DNA of 47,780 nucleotides from an uncultured Myxococcales bacterium (GTDB lineage: Bacteria > Myxococcota_A > Bradymonadia > UBA7976 > VGTA01): assembly GCA_937146725.1 (NCBI GenBank), contig CAKZRU010000154.1, positions 1 to 47,780 on the forward strand. The letters are read 5' to 3'. Position numbers and translations under genes: made by a program. This document shows positions 16,179 through 24,879 of this stretch, piece by piece (positions within the stretch are counted from its first letter, which is position 1; each line of letters starts with the position of its first letter). The notes below the pieces were generated by a model. That model was not told the DNA's origin, ran no database searches, and saw only the letters and a list, made by a program, of their open reading frames with translations.

Positions 16179-18632
16179 TTAGAGTTGATTTAAAATAGTG
16201 AGTAGACGTTCTTTTAGTTCATGTGGCGCGATTGGTTTGTTTAACACTAATTCGGTGGGCACATTATATTTACGTACAGCCTCATCCGCATAGCCCGTTA
16301 AAAATAGAAAGGGTAAATTGGGATGTGTTTTTTGCATTTCTCTCCAAAGCTCAGGCCCGCTCATGCTTGGCATTACCACATCACTTAAAACGATATCCAT
16401 CGCTTTATCATTTTGCTCAAGCCATTGTAAAAACTCGATTGCCGACGCAAAGCTACTTACTCTAAAGCCAAAACGTTCTAGAGTATTTGCTAGGGACACA
16501 CGTACTTGATCGTTATCTTCGACCAACATCACAGAGTACAAGCGTAGTGGTGTTGTAATGCTAGGGATAAGCTTGGCTTTTTGGATCTGCTTTATCTTTG
16601 CTAAAGGCACATATAATTTAAAGCTTGTGCCTTGCCCAAGTTCTGAAACAACTTCAATCCCCCCAGTCATTGCCCGTACAATCGTATTATAAACAACCGT
16701 AAGGCCTAATCCGGTGCCCTTGCTGCCTTTTGAGCTAAAAAAGGGTTCAAAAAGTCTATCTAGATGATTTTTTGGGATCCCCTCTCCATTGTCTTCTACA
16801 GTAATCAGTACATAAGAGCCGGGATGAAGGGACCCGCTATTGATCACTTGTTTTTGTTGTTGTTCCCAGCGCTCGACACGAATGGTTAAGCGTCCCATGC
16901 CTTTAAGTGCATCACGACCATTAACCACAAGGTTCATCAAGGCTTGATTAAAAGCATTCTCATTGCCCTCAATGTAGAGTTGCTCATCTGGTAGCATTAA
17001 ATTAAAGCTCACTTCTTCTCTAATGACTCGTCTAAATAACTTAGCCATTTCCTCACAGGCGGATTGGACTAAAAACACTTTATGATCTTGGCGACGATCA
17101 CGACTAAGACTAAGGAGTTGCTGAGTCAGCACCTTGGCTTGATCGCAAGAAAGTAACATCTCATCAGCTTGCTCAGCCCATAGCTCTAAGTCTTCAATCG
17201 CTATATTCACCGCTAACTTATCGGCCTGCTCACTGCCTTGCTTACTTACCGGCTCACCGTCTCGTTCACCTGCTCGCTCTTTTTCGTTTATTCTGGTTTC
17301 GTCTTTAAGGCCACTTTCCCTCACACTTTGAATCAAAGCACCAAAATCCTCTTTCAAGATTTCAGTATTCATTAAAATCACACTCATTAGGTTATTAAAG
17401 TCATGGGCCACGCCCCCCGCTAATGTACCGATTACTTCAAGTTTTTGCGCTTGTCTTAGCTGATCTGAAAGTTGACTATTTTCTTGAATCTGGTCTTTTA
17501 AAAGATGTAAGGCTGCTCTTAAACGCTCAACCTCTCCTTTGATTGGTATTGAAGTGGAATGAGAAGATGAATGTTGATCAAAACCTTCTCGTATCAGATT
17601 GACTTCATCAACGAGCTCACTGATGGGTGCAATGTGCTCTTGGGTAAATTGAGCTAGCTTCCTAAGTAAAAAGAAAATTAATATCGAACCAAGAATAACA
17701 ATGCCTAAAACCCCTACTTTAGGCCAAAAAAGCATCACATTTTCAGGAACCATAACCCATAAATGAGCTTCGATTTTTGCTTGGATATTATACAAGGGTA
17801 GCTGTGCCGCAAAAACAGAAAAGTCCTTTGCCCCAATATGAAACTGTTCATAAGCGCCCAAATATGGAGAGGCTAGATTTAACTTAAAATGCTGTGAGGA
17901 AGTATGTGTTCCGGCTTGATCTCTAGTTTGATCTCTAGTTTGATCTCTAGCTTGATCTCTAGTTTGATCTCTAGCTTGAAGCTCACTTTGTACAAAGTTA
18001 GGGCTGCACTCTGCTTCACATTTAAAAGTTGTTTGCAAGAGTTCTCCACGCGAACTCAATAAAATATATTCAGTTGCGGTTAACTTTTCTAAAGATGACA
18101 GCCAATCTTGATTCACCAAGCTCACCAATACTCCGTGTTTATGCTGATCTTGGTATAAAGTTAATTCGTAAAGCTGTCCTGCATACTCTTTGTAACCAAA
18201 TAACTTATATGGCTTTTTAGATAAATCTTGTTGCTGAGATTGATCTGGCTTTTGTTGAGCGACATCTGTGAGCCAAAGTTGAACTAAGGGCCAAAACTCT
18301 TTGGCATGAATCCCCTTACTTGTTGTAAAAGATAGAGAGTTAATCTCAGCCTCTTTAATTTGAGTACTGTCAAAAACAAATAGAGCTTGGTGGTCTTTAA
18401 GCAAATCAAACTCTGAGTATAATAATAAACTTAAGCGTTCTTCTTGATGAGTCCTTGAGATTTCTAAAGCATTTTTTACAGCTGAGCGTGAAGTACTAAT
18501 CCAAGCGATACCACCTTGATAACTACCAAAGTAATGATTAAAGGCTGACCACAGAGTCATGATCAGTATGCCCACTAAAATGAGTGTGGTCACACTTTTT
18601 TGAACAGTCCAAGTAAGATTATCTTTAATCAT
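16179..18632 (-). CDS. Hybrid sensor histidine kinase with C-terminal receiver
   Basis: The protein is about 817 residues from ATG 18632; an in-frame TTG at 18638 adds two. Positions below count from the TTG. Two membrane segments (about 15-32 and 305-326) flank a ~270-residue periplasmic sensor of unknown fold. A HAMP-like linker follows. The phospho-acceptor H-box is GTLAGGVAHDFNN with His412, then the ATPase domain with N-box NQALMNLVVNGRDAL (564-578), G1 DNGEG (616-620), an F-box FEPFFSSK and G2 GTGLGLT. A receiver domain ends the protein (acidic pair 707-708, Asp753, Thr781, Lys801). Oddities are a 4-residue tandem repeat in the sensor (223-242) and a ~40-residue charged insertion (about 440-480) between the two helices of the dimerisation domain. 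No separate response regulator is adjacent. Confidence 0.93.
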   Translation of the reverse strand: MIKDNLTWTVQKSVTTLILVGILIMTLWSAFNHYFGSYQGGIAWISTSRSAVKNALEISRTHQEERLSLLLYSEFDLLKDHQALFVFDSTQIKEAEINSLSFTTSKGIHAKEFWPLVQLWLTDVAQQKPDQSQQQDLSKKPYKLFGYKEYAGQLYELTLYQDQHKHGVLVSLVNQDWLSSLEKLTATEYILLSSRGELLQTTFKCEAECSPNFVQSELQARDQTRDQARDQTRDQTRDQAGTHTSSQHFKLNLASPYLGAYEQFHIGAKDFSVFAAQLPLYNIQAKIEAHLWVMVPENVMLFWPKVGVLGIVILGSILIFFLLRKLAQFTQEHIAPISELVDEVNLIREGFDQHSSSHSTSIPIKGEVERLRAALHLLKDQIQENSQLSDQLRQAQKLEVIGTLAGGVAHDFNNLMSVILMNTEILKEDFGALIQSVRESGLKDETRINEKERAGERDGEPVSKQGSEQADKLAVNIAIEDLELWAEQADEMLLSCDQAKVLTQQLLSLSRDRRQDHKVFLVQSACEEMAKLFRRVIREEVSFNLMLPDEQLYIEGNENAFNQALMNLVVNGRDALKGMGRLTIRVERWEQQQKQVINSGSLHPGSYVLITVEDNGEGIPKNHLDRLFEPFFSSKGSKGTGLGLTVVYNTIVRAMTGGIEVVSELGQGTSFKLYVPLAKIKQIQKAKLIPSITTPLRLYSVMLVEDNDQVRVSLANTLERFGFRVSSFASAIEFLQWLEQNDKAMDIVLSDVVMPSMSGPELWREMQKTHPNLPFLFLTGYADEAVRKYNVPTELVLNKPIAPHELKERLLTILNQL
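17913..17972. repeat. Five tandem 12-bp units in the kinase sensor domain
   Basis: Five consecutive 12-bp units (TTGATCTCTAGT/C on the plus strand) encode RDQT or RDQA at residues 223-242 of the kinase. The number of units keeps the frame, so copy-number change would alter the length of a periplasmic loop without breaking the gene. Confidence 0.9.
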
Positions 18633-18649
18633 GTTCAACTGACTTTCTC

Positions 18650-18665
18650 AGTATTTTAAAATACT
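18650..18665. promoter_or_regulatory. Perfect 16-bp palindrome upstream of the kinase
   Basis: AGTATTTTAAAATACT is its own reverse complement and ends about 18 bp before the kinase ATG (18632). It could be an operator, or could include the kinase -10 element. It is AT-rich, so chance is possible. Confidence 0.35.
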
Positions 18666-18682
18666 CTTTGGGCATAGTCCTA

Positions 18683-18730
18683 TTTACATTTAGCCCTGTT
18701 TACATTTAGCCCTGTTTACACTAAGTCTTG
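18683..18730. repeat. Three 16-bp direct repeats in the divergent promoter region
   Basis: TTTACATTTAGCCCTG occurs at 18683-18698 and 18699-18714, and a diverged copy (TTTACACTAAGTCTTG) at 18715-18730. The third copy supplies the -35 hexamer of the promoter for the gene at 18766. Adjacent 16-bp units could be regulator sites or simply a slippage product. Confidence 0.8.
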
Positions 18731-18742
18731 TTAACATATAAT
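18715..18742 (+). promoter_or_regulatory. Candidate promoter of the pterin dehydratase gene
   Basis: TTTACA (18715-18720) is followed after 16 bp by a perfect TATAAT (18737-18742). The ATG is 24 bp further on, giving a short leader. The -35 lies in the third unit of the 16-bp direct repeat. Confidence 0.6.
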
Positions 18743-18765
18743 TGCTTCTAAGTTGAGTAAATTGA

Positions 18766-19065
18766 ATGAGTCAAGACACACAAAAACTCACTTCCGCAGA
18801 AATAGATAGTTTTACAGACCAGATCCCGACTTGGTCTATAGATGAGTCTCAGCAATCGATTTACAAAGAGTTTACTTTTCAAGATTTTGGGCAAGCTTGG
18901 GGCTTTATGACGCAAGTCGCCTTACTCGCTGAAAAACTCCAACATCATCCTGAGTGGTCTAATTGCTATCATCGAGTGTCAATTAAACTAACCACACATG
19001 ATTGTGAGGGTTTGTCTTATTTGGACTTTATTTTAGCCCAGCAAATTGACCAAATTAGTCAGTAA
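18766..19065 (+). CDS. phhB: Pterin-4a-carbinolamine dehydratase
   Basis: The protein has 99 residues, the full family length. The family signature is clear: TWSID..., FTFQDFGQAWGFM, and LQHHPEWSNCYHRVSIKLTTHDCEGLS split over about 57-85, with the catalytic His pair in HHPEW and the His in TTHD. The enzyme dehydrates 4a-hydroxytetrahydropterin formed by aromatic amino-acid hydroxylases. A partner hydroxylase is not in the window; in many bacteria the gene stands alone. It has its own promoter and is divergent from the kinase. The stop codon lies in a 13-bp tandem duplication. Confidence 0.95.
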   Translation: MSQDTQKLTSAEIDSFTDQIPTWSIDESQQSIYKEFTFQDFGQAWGFMTQVALLAEKLQHHPEWSNCYHRVSIKLTTHDCEGLSYLDFILAQQIDQISQ

Positions 19066-19076
19066 AATTAGTCAGT
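19052..19076. repeat. 13-bp tandem duplication across the phhB stop codon
   Basis: AAATTAGTCAGT occurs at 19052-19063 and again at 19065-19076. The phhB stop (TAA 19063-19065) lies at the junction, so the last codons and the stop have been duplicated into the 3' region. Confidence 0.85.
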
Positions 19077-19085
19077 TTCAACATC

Positions 19086-19106
19086 TTATTCGGCATTTTA
19101 TTCGGC
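19086..19106. repeat. 12-bp tandem duplication across the coaE stop codon
   Basis: TTATTCGGC (GCCGAATAA on the coding strand) occurs at 19086-19094 and 19098-19106. The second includes the coaE stop codon, so the final Ala-Glu-stop is repeated just downstream in the same frame. Confidence 0.85.
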
Positions 19107-19694
19107 GTATCTATTCCAAAGCTCATCGACTTGCTGCTCAAGCTTTTGCCAATCTCCATCATTATAAATGATAAAGTCGGCAAGGTTTTCTTTGTCCTTA
19201 AGAGGAAGTTGCGCATGCATACGGGCTAAGGCCTCATCTGCGCTAAGTTGGTCTCGGGCCATAATTCTCTGTATTTGGATTTCCGTACTTGTGGTCACTA
19301 CCACCAAAGGCCTAAATTGTTCTGCCCGACCCGCTTCGATCAGTAAAGCTGCATCATAGACGATGAGAGGCGCTTTTGCCGTCTTTGCTTGCTCGATTTG
19401 GCTTTGGCTTTCGGCTGCGATAAGAGGATGGGTAATAGACTCTAAGGCCTCACGCTCTTTAGGATCAGCAAAGACAATTGCGCCTAATTGAGCACGATTA
19501 AGTTGCCCATTAACCTCCAAGAGTTGCCCGCCCCAACGCTCAACGACTTTTTGTAGGCCTATACTATTGGGGGCTAAGATATTTCTGGCAATTTGGTCAG
19601 CGTCAACAATGATGGCCCCTTTTTGAGCCAAACGCAAAGAAACAGCGCTTTTCCCACAAGCAATCCCACCGGTTAAGCCAATTACTTTGCTCAT
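19098..19694 (-). CDS. coaE: Dephospho-CoA kinase
   Basis: The protein has 198 residues. It catalyses the last step of coenzyme A synthesis, phosphorylating the 3'-hydroxyl of dephospho-CoA. The P-loop GLTGGIACGKSAV (about 6-18), the DADQIAR motif (about 32-38), THPLI (about 86-90) and the lid region with arginines (IQRIMARDQLSADEA, about 135-149) are all present. The start ATG follows the miaB stop by 20 bp, so it is probably co-transcribed with miaB. Length and motifs are normal. Confidence 0.97.
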   Translation of the reverse strand: MSKVIGLTGGIACGKSAVSLRLAQKGAIIVDADQIARNILAPNSIGLQKVVERWGGQLLEVNGQLNRAQLGAIVFADPKEREALESITHPLIAAESQSQIEQAKTAKAPLIVYDAALLIEAGRAEQFRPLVVVTTSTEIQIQRIMARDQLSADEALARMHAQLPLKDKENLADFIIYNDGDWQKLEQQVDELWNRYAE

Positions 19695-19714
19695 CAGTTA
19701 GCCTTTGAATCAGA

Positions 19715-21178
19715 TTAGTTATGAAGACTAAGACCCTCTTGAAGCTGAGTCATTTTAGGCCCTAAAGGTGCTCGACTGACCACTTCAATTGCTTCACCAA
19801 AGAGAGTGTGACTTGTGGCACGAGTGACCTTAACTTTAACCAAGTCACCCGGATGATAGCCGGCTTGGTCAAAAATCGTTGTTCTAAAACAGCTAGAGCG
19901 CCCCATCACCTGATTAGGATCACGGCGAGTTGGACCAATCACTAAAACTTCATGTTCCTTGCCAATTTGGGTTTGATTGACCTCGGCGCAAATCTGCTCT
20001 TGTTGGTCGATCAACTCACGTAAGCGATCTTTCTTTTCTTGTAAAGGAACATCATCCGGCTTTTTACGGGCGGCTAAAGTCCCGTCACGCTCGCTATAAT
20101 AAAACATAAATGCGCTATCAAAACGAACTTCTCGCATGAGTGACATGGTCTCTTCAAAGTCCTCACGTGTTTCACCTGGATAGCCAACGATCACATCGGT
20201 TGAAAAACTGTAATCAGGCAAGATCTCACGAGCGGTTTTCATTAATTCAACAAAGCGCTCTCGACTATATCCACGACGCATATCCTTAAGGATACGAGTA
20301 CTGCCTGATTGCACTGGTAAATGAATGTTACGCCCTATTTTTGGAAGCTCAGCAAGCCGATTCAGTAAACGAGGAGTAAAGTCATTAGGATATGGAGAGG
20401 TAAAGCGAATACGTTCAATCCCCTCTACTTCATGTACCATTGAAAGCAAGTCGGCAAAGTCACAGCCTTTTTCATAATAAGACGATACAGTTTGGCCAAG
20501 CAAGGTGACTTCTCTAAAGCCTTGATCCGCCATTTCTTTAGCTTGGGCGACGACTTCGGCCGGTGAAAGACTGCGCTCACGTCCTCTGACAAAAGGTACA
20601 ATACAGAATGAGCAAAACTTATCACAACCTCGTTGAATTGAAATCCAACCCGATACACCGGGTACTCGATCCACTTCAACCCGTTCATACATTTCACTTT
20701 TATCAAGCCGAACATCAATAGAAGGATTAGGATTGTTGAGTTTAAGCTTAAACTGAGGTTTGGGGCTATCACCTTCTTGAGCTAGAATGTCATTTGGGCT
20801 TAATTCAGCCTCATCACCACGTTTAACTAAGTCATCTACCAAATCAGGCAAACGTCTATAAGCATCCGGTCCCACAACTAAGTCTACATAGGGAGTACGC
20901 TCGGTAAGCTTTTCACGCATACGCTCAGCCATACAGCCGGTGACCCCTAGAACAACCTTAGGATTTTTACGTTTTAAATCCTTAAGCCAACCTAAGCGTC
21001 CAAAAATACGTTCTTCTGCTCTTTCACGAACAGCACAGGTATTTAAAAGAACAACATCAGCTTCACTTTGTTCCTTGGTTAGTTCATATCCTTGCTTACG
21101 TAATAAACCATACATTAGCTCGGTATCGGCCTCGTTCATCTGACAGCCATAGGTTTCGATTAATACTTTTTTACTCAT
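19715..21178 (-). CDS. miaB: tRNA-2-methylthio-N6-dimethylallyladenosine synthase MiaB
   Basis: MiaB is a radical-SAM methylthiotransferase that adds a methylthio group to i6A37 of tRNAs. The protein has 487 residues. The N-terminal UPF0004 domain has three cluster-binding cysteines: Cys12 in ETYGCQMNEAD, Cys48 in LLNTCAVRERAE and Cys82 in TGCMAERM. The radical-SAM motif is RGCDKFCSFC (Cys185, 189, 192), and a TRAM RNA-binding domain ends the protein (about 400-470). The ~40-residue stretch between the two domains (about 120-165) is somewhat longer than usual and charged. The CQMNEAD motif and TRAM domain favour MiaB over MtaB or RimO. Confidence 0.97.
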   Translation of the reverse strand: MSKKVLIETYGCQMNEADTELMYGLLRKQGYELTKEQSEADVVLLNTCAVRERAEERIFGRLGWLKDLKRKNPKVVLGVTGCMAERMREKLTERTPYVDLVVGPDAYRRLPDLVDDLVKRGDEAELSPNDILAQEGDSPKPQFKLKLNNPNPSIDVRLDKSEMYERVEVDRVPGVSGWISIQRGCDKFCSFCIVPFVRGRERSLSPAEVVAQAKEMADQGFREVTLLGQTVSSYYEKGCDFADLLSMVHEVEGIERIRFTSPYPNDFTPRLLNRLAELPKIGRNIHLPVQSGSTRILKDMRRGYSRERFVELMKTAREILPDYSFSTDVIVGYPGETREDFEETMSLMREVRFDSAFMFYYSERDGTLAARKKPDDVPLQEKKDRLRELIDQQEQICAEVNQTQIGKEHEVLVIGPTRRDPNQVMGRSSCFRTTIFDQAGYHPGDLVKVKVTRATSHTLFGEAIEVVSRAPLGPKMTQLQEGLSLHN

Positions 21179-21252
21179 AGCTCAATCTCTTCATTTAGTA
21201 CTTAATTCTTGGCTAGTATCATAAGTTTGGCGTTTTCACCATGCGTTTAAGC

Positions 21253-22107
21253 CTACCAAGCTAAGGTAAAGCCCATCATGTATCTTGCTGCCACACCATC
21301 ACTTGCTAAGGGGGCATCCAATGAGAAATCTACTTGTGAGCCTTGACTTACTCTCAAAGTTAGGCCGGTACCAACCAATGGGGTCAGGGTGCCTGCGTAG
21401 ATTTCAGCTCCAGCTTGAGTAAACATAGACCAGCCTATATCGCTCCAAGTCAAGGAGGCCATCATCCCAAACAAATGTGCTAATTTTTCAGCATAGGCAA
21501 CATCTTGTCCCTCAATATAGCCATCGGTAAGCGCATATTTTAACGCGAGACCAGTGGAAAGATGAGCGTTAAAGCTATGACTCATTTGAGAAGTTGTCAT
21601 AAATAAAGGATCGGGCGTGAAAGCTTTAGCTGTGCCCGACAAAGGTAAGCCAAGCATGGCAACTATTGAAAACTCAAAGTCCTTGAATGTCTTGGCCCAT
21701 TTTGAGCCAAAAAGAGTGCCACCAATGAGCAAATCGGGGTTTATTTCTTGGCCGGTAAGATCAGTATAAGGAAAGGCTTGGGTTAAGGTTGGGCTAGTGA
21801 GTCTAAGTTCCCAGCCCTTACCTAAACCATATCTTAATAAGGCTGATGCAGTAGAGTCTTGCTCCGGTAACCATGACCCTCCAAGTTCTAAGTGCCAATG
21901 ACCACGATCAACCGAAGCCGTTGCATCGGAATATCCCGGACGATCAGGCACGAAGGATGGGCCGGTTTGCGCAAAGACATTTCCGGTAAATACTGGTGCT
22001 AATAAGAAAGTGACAAGTAAGCAAGCTTTCAAGAAACCGCTTTTAAAACAACGGAATTGAAAGTGATCTGACTTGATGTCTGTTGTTCTCTTTTTTATCT
22101 GAATCAT
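21253..22107 (-). CDS. Outer-membrane beta-barrel protein (PF13557-like transporter family)
   Basis: The protein has 284 residues. The signal peptide (hydrophobic core about 26-42) probably ends at VFA/QTG. The mature start VPDRPGYSDATASVDRGHWHLELGGSW matches the pattern of the 'MetA-pathway of phenol degradation' transporter family (DRP...V..GH..LE.G split around residues 53-80). Alternating hydrophobic strands and a C-terminal aromatic residue (..MGFTLAW) are typical of outer-membrane barrels. The cargo cannot be predicted. It starts 21 bp after the aminotransferase-fold gene, with AGGTGA as ribosome site, so the two are probably co-transcribed. Confidence 0.7.
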   Translation of the reverse strand: MIQIKKRTTDIKSDHFQFRCFKSGFLKACLLVTFLLAPVFTGNVFAQTGPSFVPDRPGYSDATASVDRGHWHLELGGSWLPEQDSTASALLRYGLGKGWELRLTSPTLTQAFPYTDLTGQEINPDLLIGGTLFGSKWAKTFKDFEFSIVAMLGLPLSGTAKAFTPDPLFMTTSQMSHSFNAHLSTGLALKYALTDGYIEGQDVAYAEKLAHLFGMMASLTWSDIGWSMFTQAGAEIYAGTLTPLVGTGLTLRVSQGSQVDFSLDAPLASDGVAARYMMGFTLAW

Positions 22108-22128
22108 AAGATCACCTGTATATGATAT

Positions 22129-23361
22129 TTATGTTTTTAATGGCTTCATCAATAGCTCATCTATTGCATTTAAAATAAGGCTAACTTGCTCAAGATGATT
22201 GGGCCAATGAGGTGAAAAACGTAACCAACCGTCGGGATTGGTAATGATAATATTATATTCTTTTAAGGCTTGCACCCATTCTGCAACATTCTTGGGATCT
22301 TCATTAGGGGGTCTAACACTCAAAATACAACTTTGACGAGCAGTATCTTTGCATCGGGCACTGGTGAACCCTCTTGCTAATAGCTGGGTTTCAAGAGGAG
22401 TAATTAAGCTTTGGACGTGTTCATATATCGTTGAGATACCAAAGTGATTTAAGATTTGAGTAGAAGCCGCTAAGGCCTCATAAGCCAATGAGCATTGAGC
22501 TCCACCTTCAAAAGCACTCATCTCTTGTCGAATGGACTTATCTGATCTAAGAACAGACTGTCCAGCAAAAAGAAAGTCAAGCGGTTCTTCTAGGCTGAGC
22601 CAACCGGCTTGCTGTGGGCGCAAACGATGATGCCACTTGGGATGGGCATACAAAAATCCAGCACCTTCGACAGCCATCATCCATTTATGTCCTCCACAAG
22701 CTATAAAATCTATGGATTCAAGGGGGATGGGGGTAGATCCACAGGCCTGTATTCCGTCAACAAATAAAGCGGTTTCATATTGCTGACATAGTTTTGCTAG
22801 CTCATGTAGAGGCGCGCGAAAACCGGTTTGAAACTGAACTGCACTGATGGCTAAGAGTTGTACACCTTGCTTTAAAAAGCTCTCTACCTCGCTCCAATCA
22901 CAGCCGGCTGCATTCATCAAGGGATTAATCTGAGCCCGATATAGTGGTATATTTTGCCTTTGAGCAGCTTGTCGCCAAGGCAGGGTATTGGTAGGAAACT
23001 CACCCTCAAATACCAAAATACCTTTTGCTGTTTGCCAAGGAAAGGCATGAGCAATTGCCTGTATGCCACTTGTGGTATTTGAACACCAAGCAAAGTCACT
23101 ACCATCTTGTGAGGGAGCGTTTAAAAGCTTGGCTAAGCTCTTTTTGAGTGCCAAGCGTTTTTCAACCACAGGCATAAAGGCATCACTGCCATGGATCGAA
23201 AACTCATCAACAACCGCTTGGATCGCTTGCTGAGTTATAAGGGAGGGCGGGGAAATCGCTGCATGATTCCAATAGATTTTCTGATTGAGTTTAGGAAAGA
23301 GCTTGAGTTGACCAAAACATGGCTCCGTATTTAAACCTAAGTCCTGCAAGTGTATACCCAA
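22129..23361 (-). CDS. Class V aminotransferase-fold PLP enzyme
   Basis: The protein has about 410 residues. The PLP-binding features of the cysteine desulfurase/kynureninase/isopenicillin-epimerase superfamily are clear: SNTTSGIQAIAHA (cofactor phosphate region, about 94-106), LFVDGIQACG with the ring-pairing Asp202, and ACGGHKWMM with Lys226 as Schiff-base lysine. The C-terminal small domain ends RFSPHWPN. A catalytic Cys at the place used by desulfurases is not evident, so lyase, epimerase or aminotransferase activity are all possible. No ATG fits; TTG 23361 with AGGA just before it is the best visible start, but spacing is short and a second TTG lies four codons later. Confidence 0.85.
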   Translation of the reverse strand: MGIHLQDLGLNTEPCFGQLKLFPKLNQKIYWNHAAISPPSLITQQAIQAVVDEFSIHGSDAFMPVVEKRLALKKSLAKLLNAPSQDGSDFAWCSNTTSGIQAIAHAFPWQTAKGILVFEGEFPTNTLPWRQAAQRQNIPLYRAQINPLMNAAGCDWSEVESFLKQGVQLLAISAVQFQTGFRAPLHELAKLCQQYETALFVDGIQACGSTPIPLESIDFIACGGHKWMMAVEGAGFLYAHPKWHHRLRPQQAGWLSLEEPLDFLFAGQSVLRSDKSIRQEMSAFEGGAQCSLAYEALAASTQILNHFGISTIYEHVQSLITPLETQLLARGFTSARCKDTARQSCILSVRPPNEDPKNVAEWVQALKEYNIIITNPDGWLRFSPHWPNHLEQVSLILNAIDELLMKPLKT

Positions 23362-23413
23362 TTTCCTAAGTGAATGAATCAGATTGTCGTAGGGAAGATT
23401 TTAAAACAGCCTA

Positions 23414-24811
23414 TTAGCGCATGGGGTTCATGAACTCATCAGTGATAGAGCCTAAGGTTACATCTCCATCGCTACGCCATGCTGAAATACGCTTTTGATC
23501 TTTTTGATAATAGCGTTTGTATAACCCGCCACGCTTCATCACCTTTGGGAAATCATCAGGATACAACTGATTGATACAAGATAGTGTGTAAAGGCGAGCA
23601 GGCCATAATTCTTGCTTATCTTTGAGCTCTCTGATGAGCTCTAACAGTAGCTCTCGAGCCTTGTCTTTTTTGGGTTCAACAAATTGTACACAAAAGTTTT
23701 CAACCTCTTTCTTTAAGTCGGTTCCACTCACCGGCACACTAAAGTCGGGTGTGATACTCATTAAGAACTCTTTGATCTTATCCTTGGATATTTCTTGGCC
23801 CTCTTTTGTGCTAAATTCCCAAGACCAACGTAAAGCTCTAAAAATCATCTGTGCATGGGCAGTAGGTGATTTTAAAACACGGACAAACAAGGGGATCACT
23901 TCATCATTGATTCCCAATTCGTCGGCACCATTTGCAGCTTTATCAATGGCCATCTTCAGAGTCGTAAAAGGCACTCGACGATCACGACCAATTTCAATTA
24001 AGAATTTAATCAAGGTATGATTCTTATTCTCAATCATGGCCTCAACCATTGCTTCAGTGATGCTCTCCGGATAAGACTTACGAGCAGCCGCTAGTAAAGC
24101 CACAGCCATCTGTTCGGTAATCGATGGGCTTCTTAGGTCGTGTACCACTTTGTGTATTCTTAAAATATAATCGGTCTTGGCAATGTTTTCCGCCATATCT
24201 TCCTTGACCAAATCAAAAACACCTTTGGATTGATCAACAGCGCTTGTGACATGCAAAAGGCTCAGTAAAATATCTTGTGGCTTAATGTGAGCTTCTTTGA
24301 CTTTGGACATGCCCGGTTTTTGACTAGGCACGATCACCTCGCGTCCTGAACGAATATAGCCCAAACTCCACTTGGTCAACTTACTGGTAATTTCATTACG
24401 AATCGCAAAGGCCTGCCTTGGTGCTTCAAGACTCATCAAGAAAAAGCTAAGCTCGGCGGCAATCGTTTGTTGCTCAGGTGATGTTTTAGAGAGTGTTTTA
24501 TCAATAAAAGTGATCAGCTCCTCCGTAAAGAATGCGGCCTCTGCTTCACCACCTTGCTCAAGTTTAGTCAAATGCTGATAAACTGAAAGAATATCGTCAT
24601 AATGACGGCCTTTGGCTAAGATCGAAATGCCTTTTTTTCTTGATTCTATCGGTCTGTTAACATCCACGATATATGAAGCTATTTTTAAATGCCCATAATC
24701 ATCATTTTGCCAAGATAAAAGCTCGCGTTCTTCAATTTGGCAAGCACTCATGAAACCGGCAATAATACAAATAAGTGTAAGTAAGGTTCTATGGGGTTTA
24801 GGCAATGACAT
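23414..24811 (-). CDS. Helical-repeat lipoprotein of unknown function
   Basis: The protein has 465 residues. The signal ends in lipobox FMSAC (Cys24). The rest is predicted mostly helical, with leucine-rich segments spaced like HEAT/ARM repeats (for example EQQTIAAELSFFLMSLE, ITEQMAVALLAAARK, AHAQMIFRALRWSWEF). I cannot assign it to a named family. The ribosome site AAGG and ATG 24811 fit. It lies between hpt and the aminotransferase-fold gene with gaps of 68 and 52 bp, so it may be part of the same transcript. A scaffold role at the outer membrane is inference. Confidence 0.7.
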   Translation of the reverse strand: MSLPKPHRTLLTLICIIAGFMSACQIEERELLSWQNDDYGHLKIASYIVDVNRPIESRKKGISILAKGRHYDDILSVYQHLTKLEQGGEAEAAFFTEELITFIDKTLSKTSPEQQTIAAELSFFLMSLEAPRQAFAIRNEITSKLTKWSLGYIRSGREVIVPSQKPGMSKVKEAHIKPQDILLSLLHVTSAVDQSKGVFDLVKEDMAENIAKTDYILRIHKVVHDLRSPSITEQMAVALLAAARKSYPESITEAMVEAMIENKNHTLIKFLIEIGRDRRVPFTTLKMAIDKAANGADELGINDEVIPLFVRVLKSPTAHAQMIFRALRWSWEFSTKEGQEISKDKIKEFLMSITPDFSVPVSGTDLKKEVENFCVQFVEPKKDKARELLLELIRELKDKQELWPARLYTLSCINQLYPDDFPKVMKRGGLYKRYYQKDQKRISAWRSDGDVTLGSITDEFMNPMR

Positions 24812-24879
24812 AATCTAACCTTGAACAATAAATGATAAGTAAATAATGGGGGCTTTTTAAGAACGATTGACTTGAGAGC

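Noticed and set aside
19715..21178. RimO or MtaB instead of MiaB
   Set aside because: The N-terminal ETYGCQMNEAD motif, the cysteine spacing and the TRAM domain fit MiaB best.
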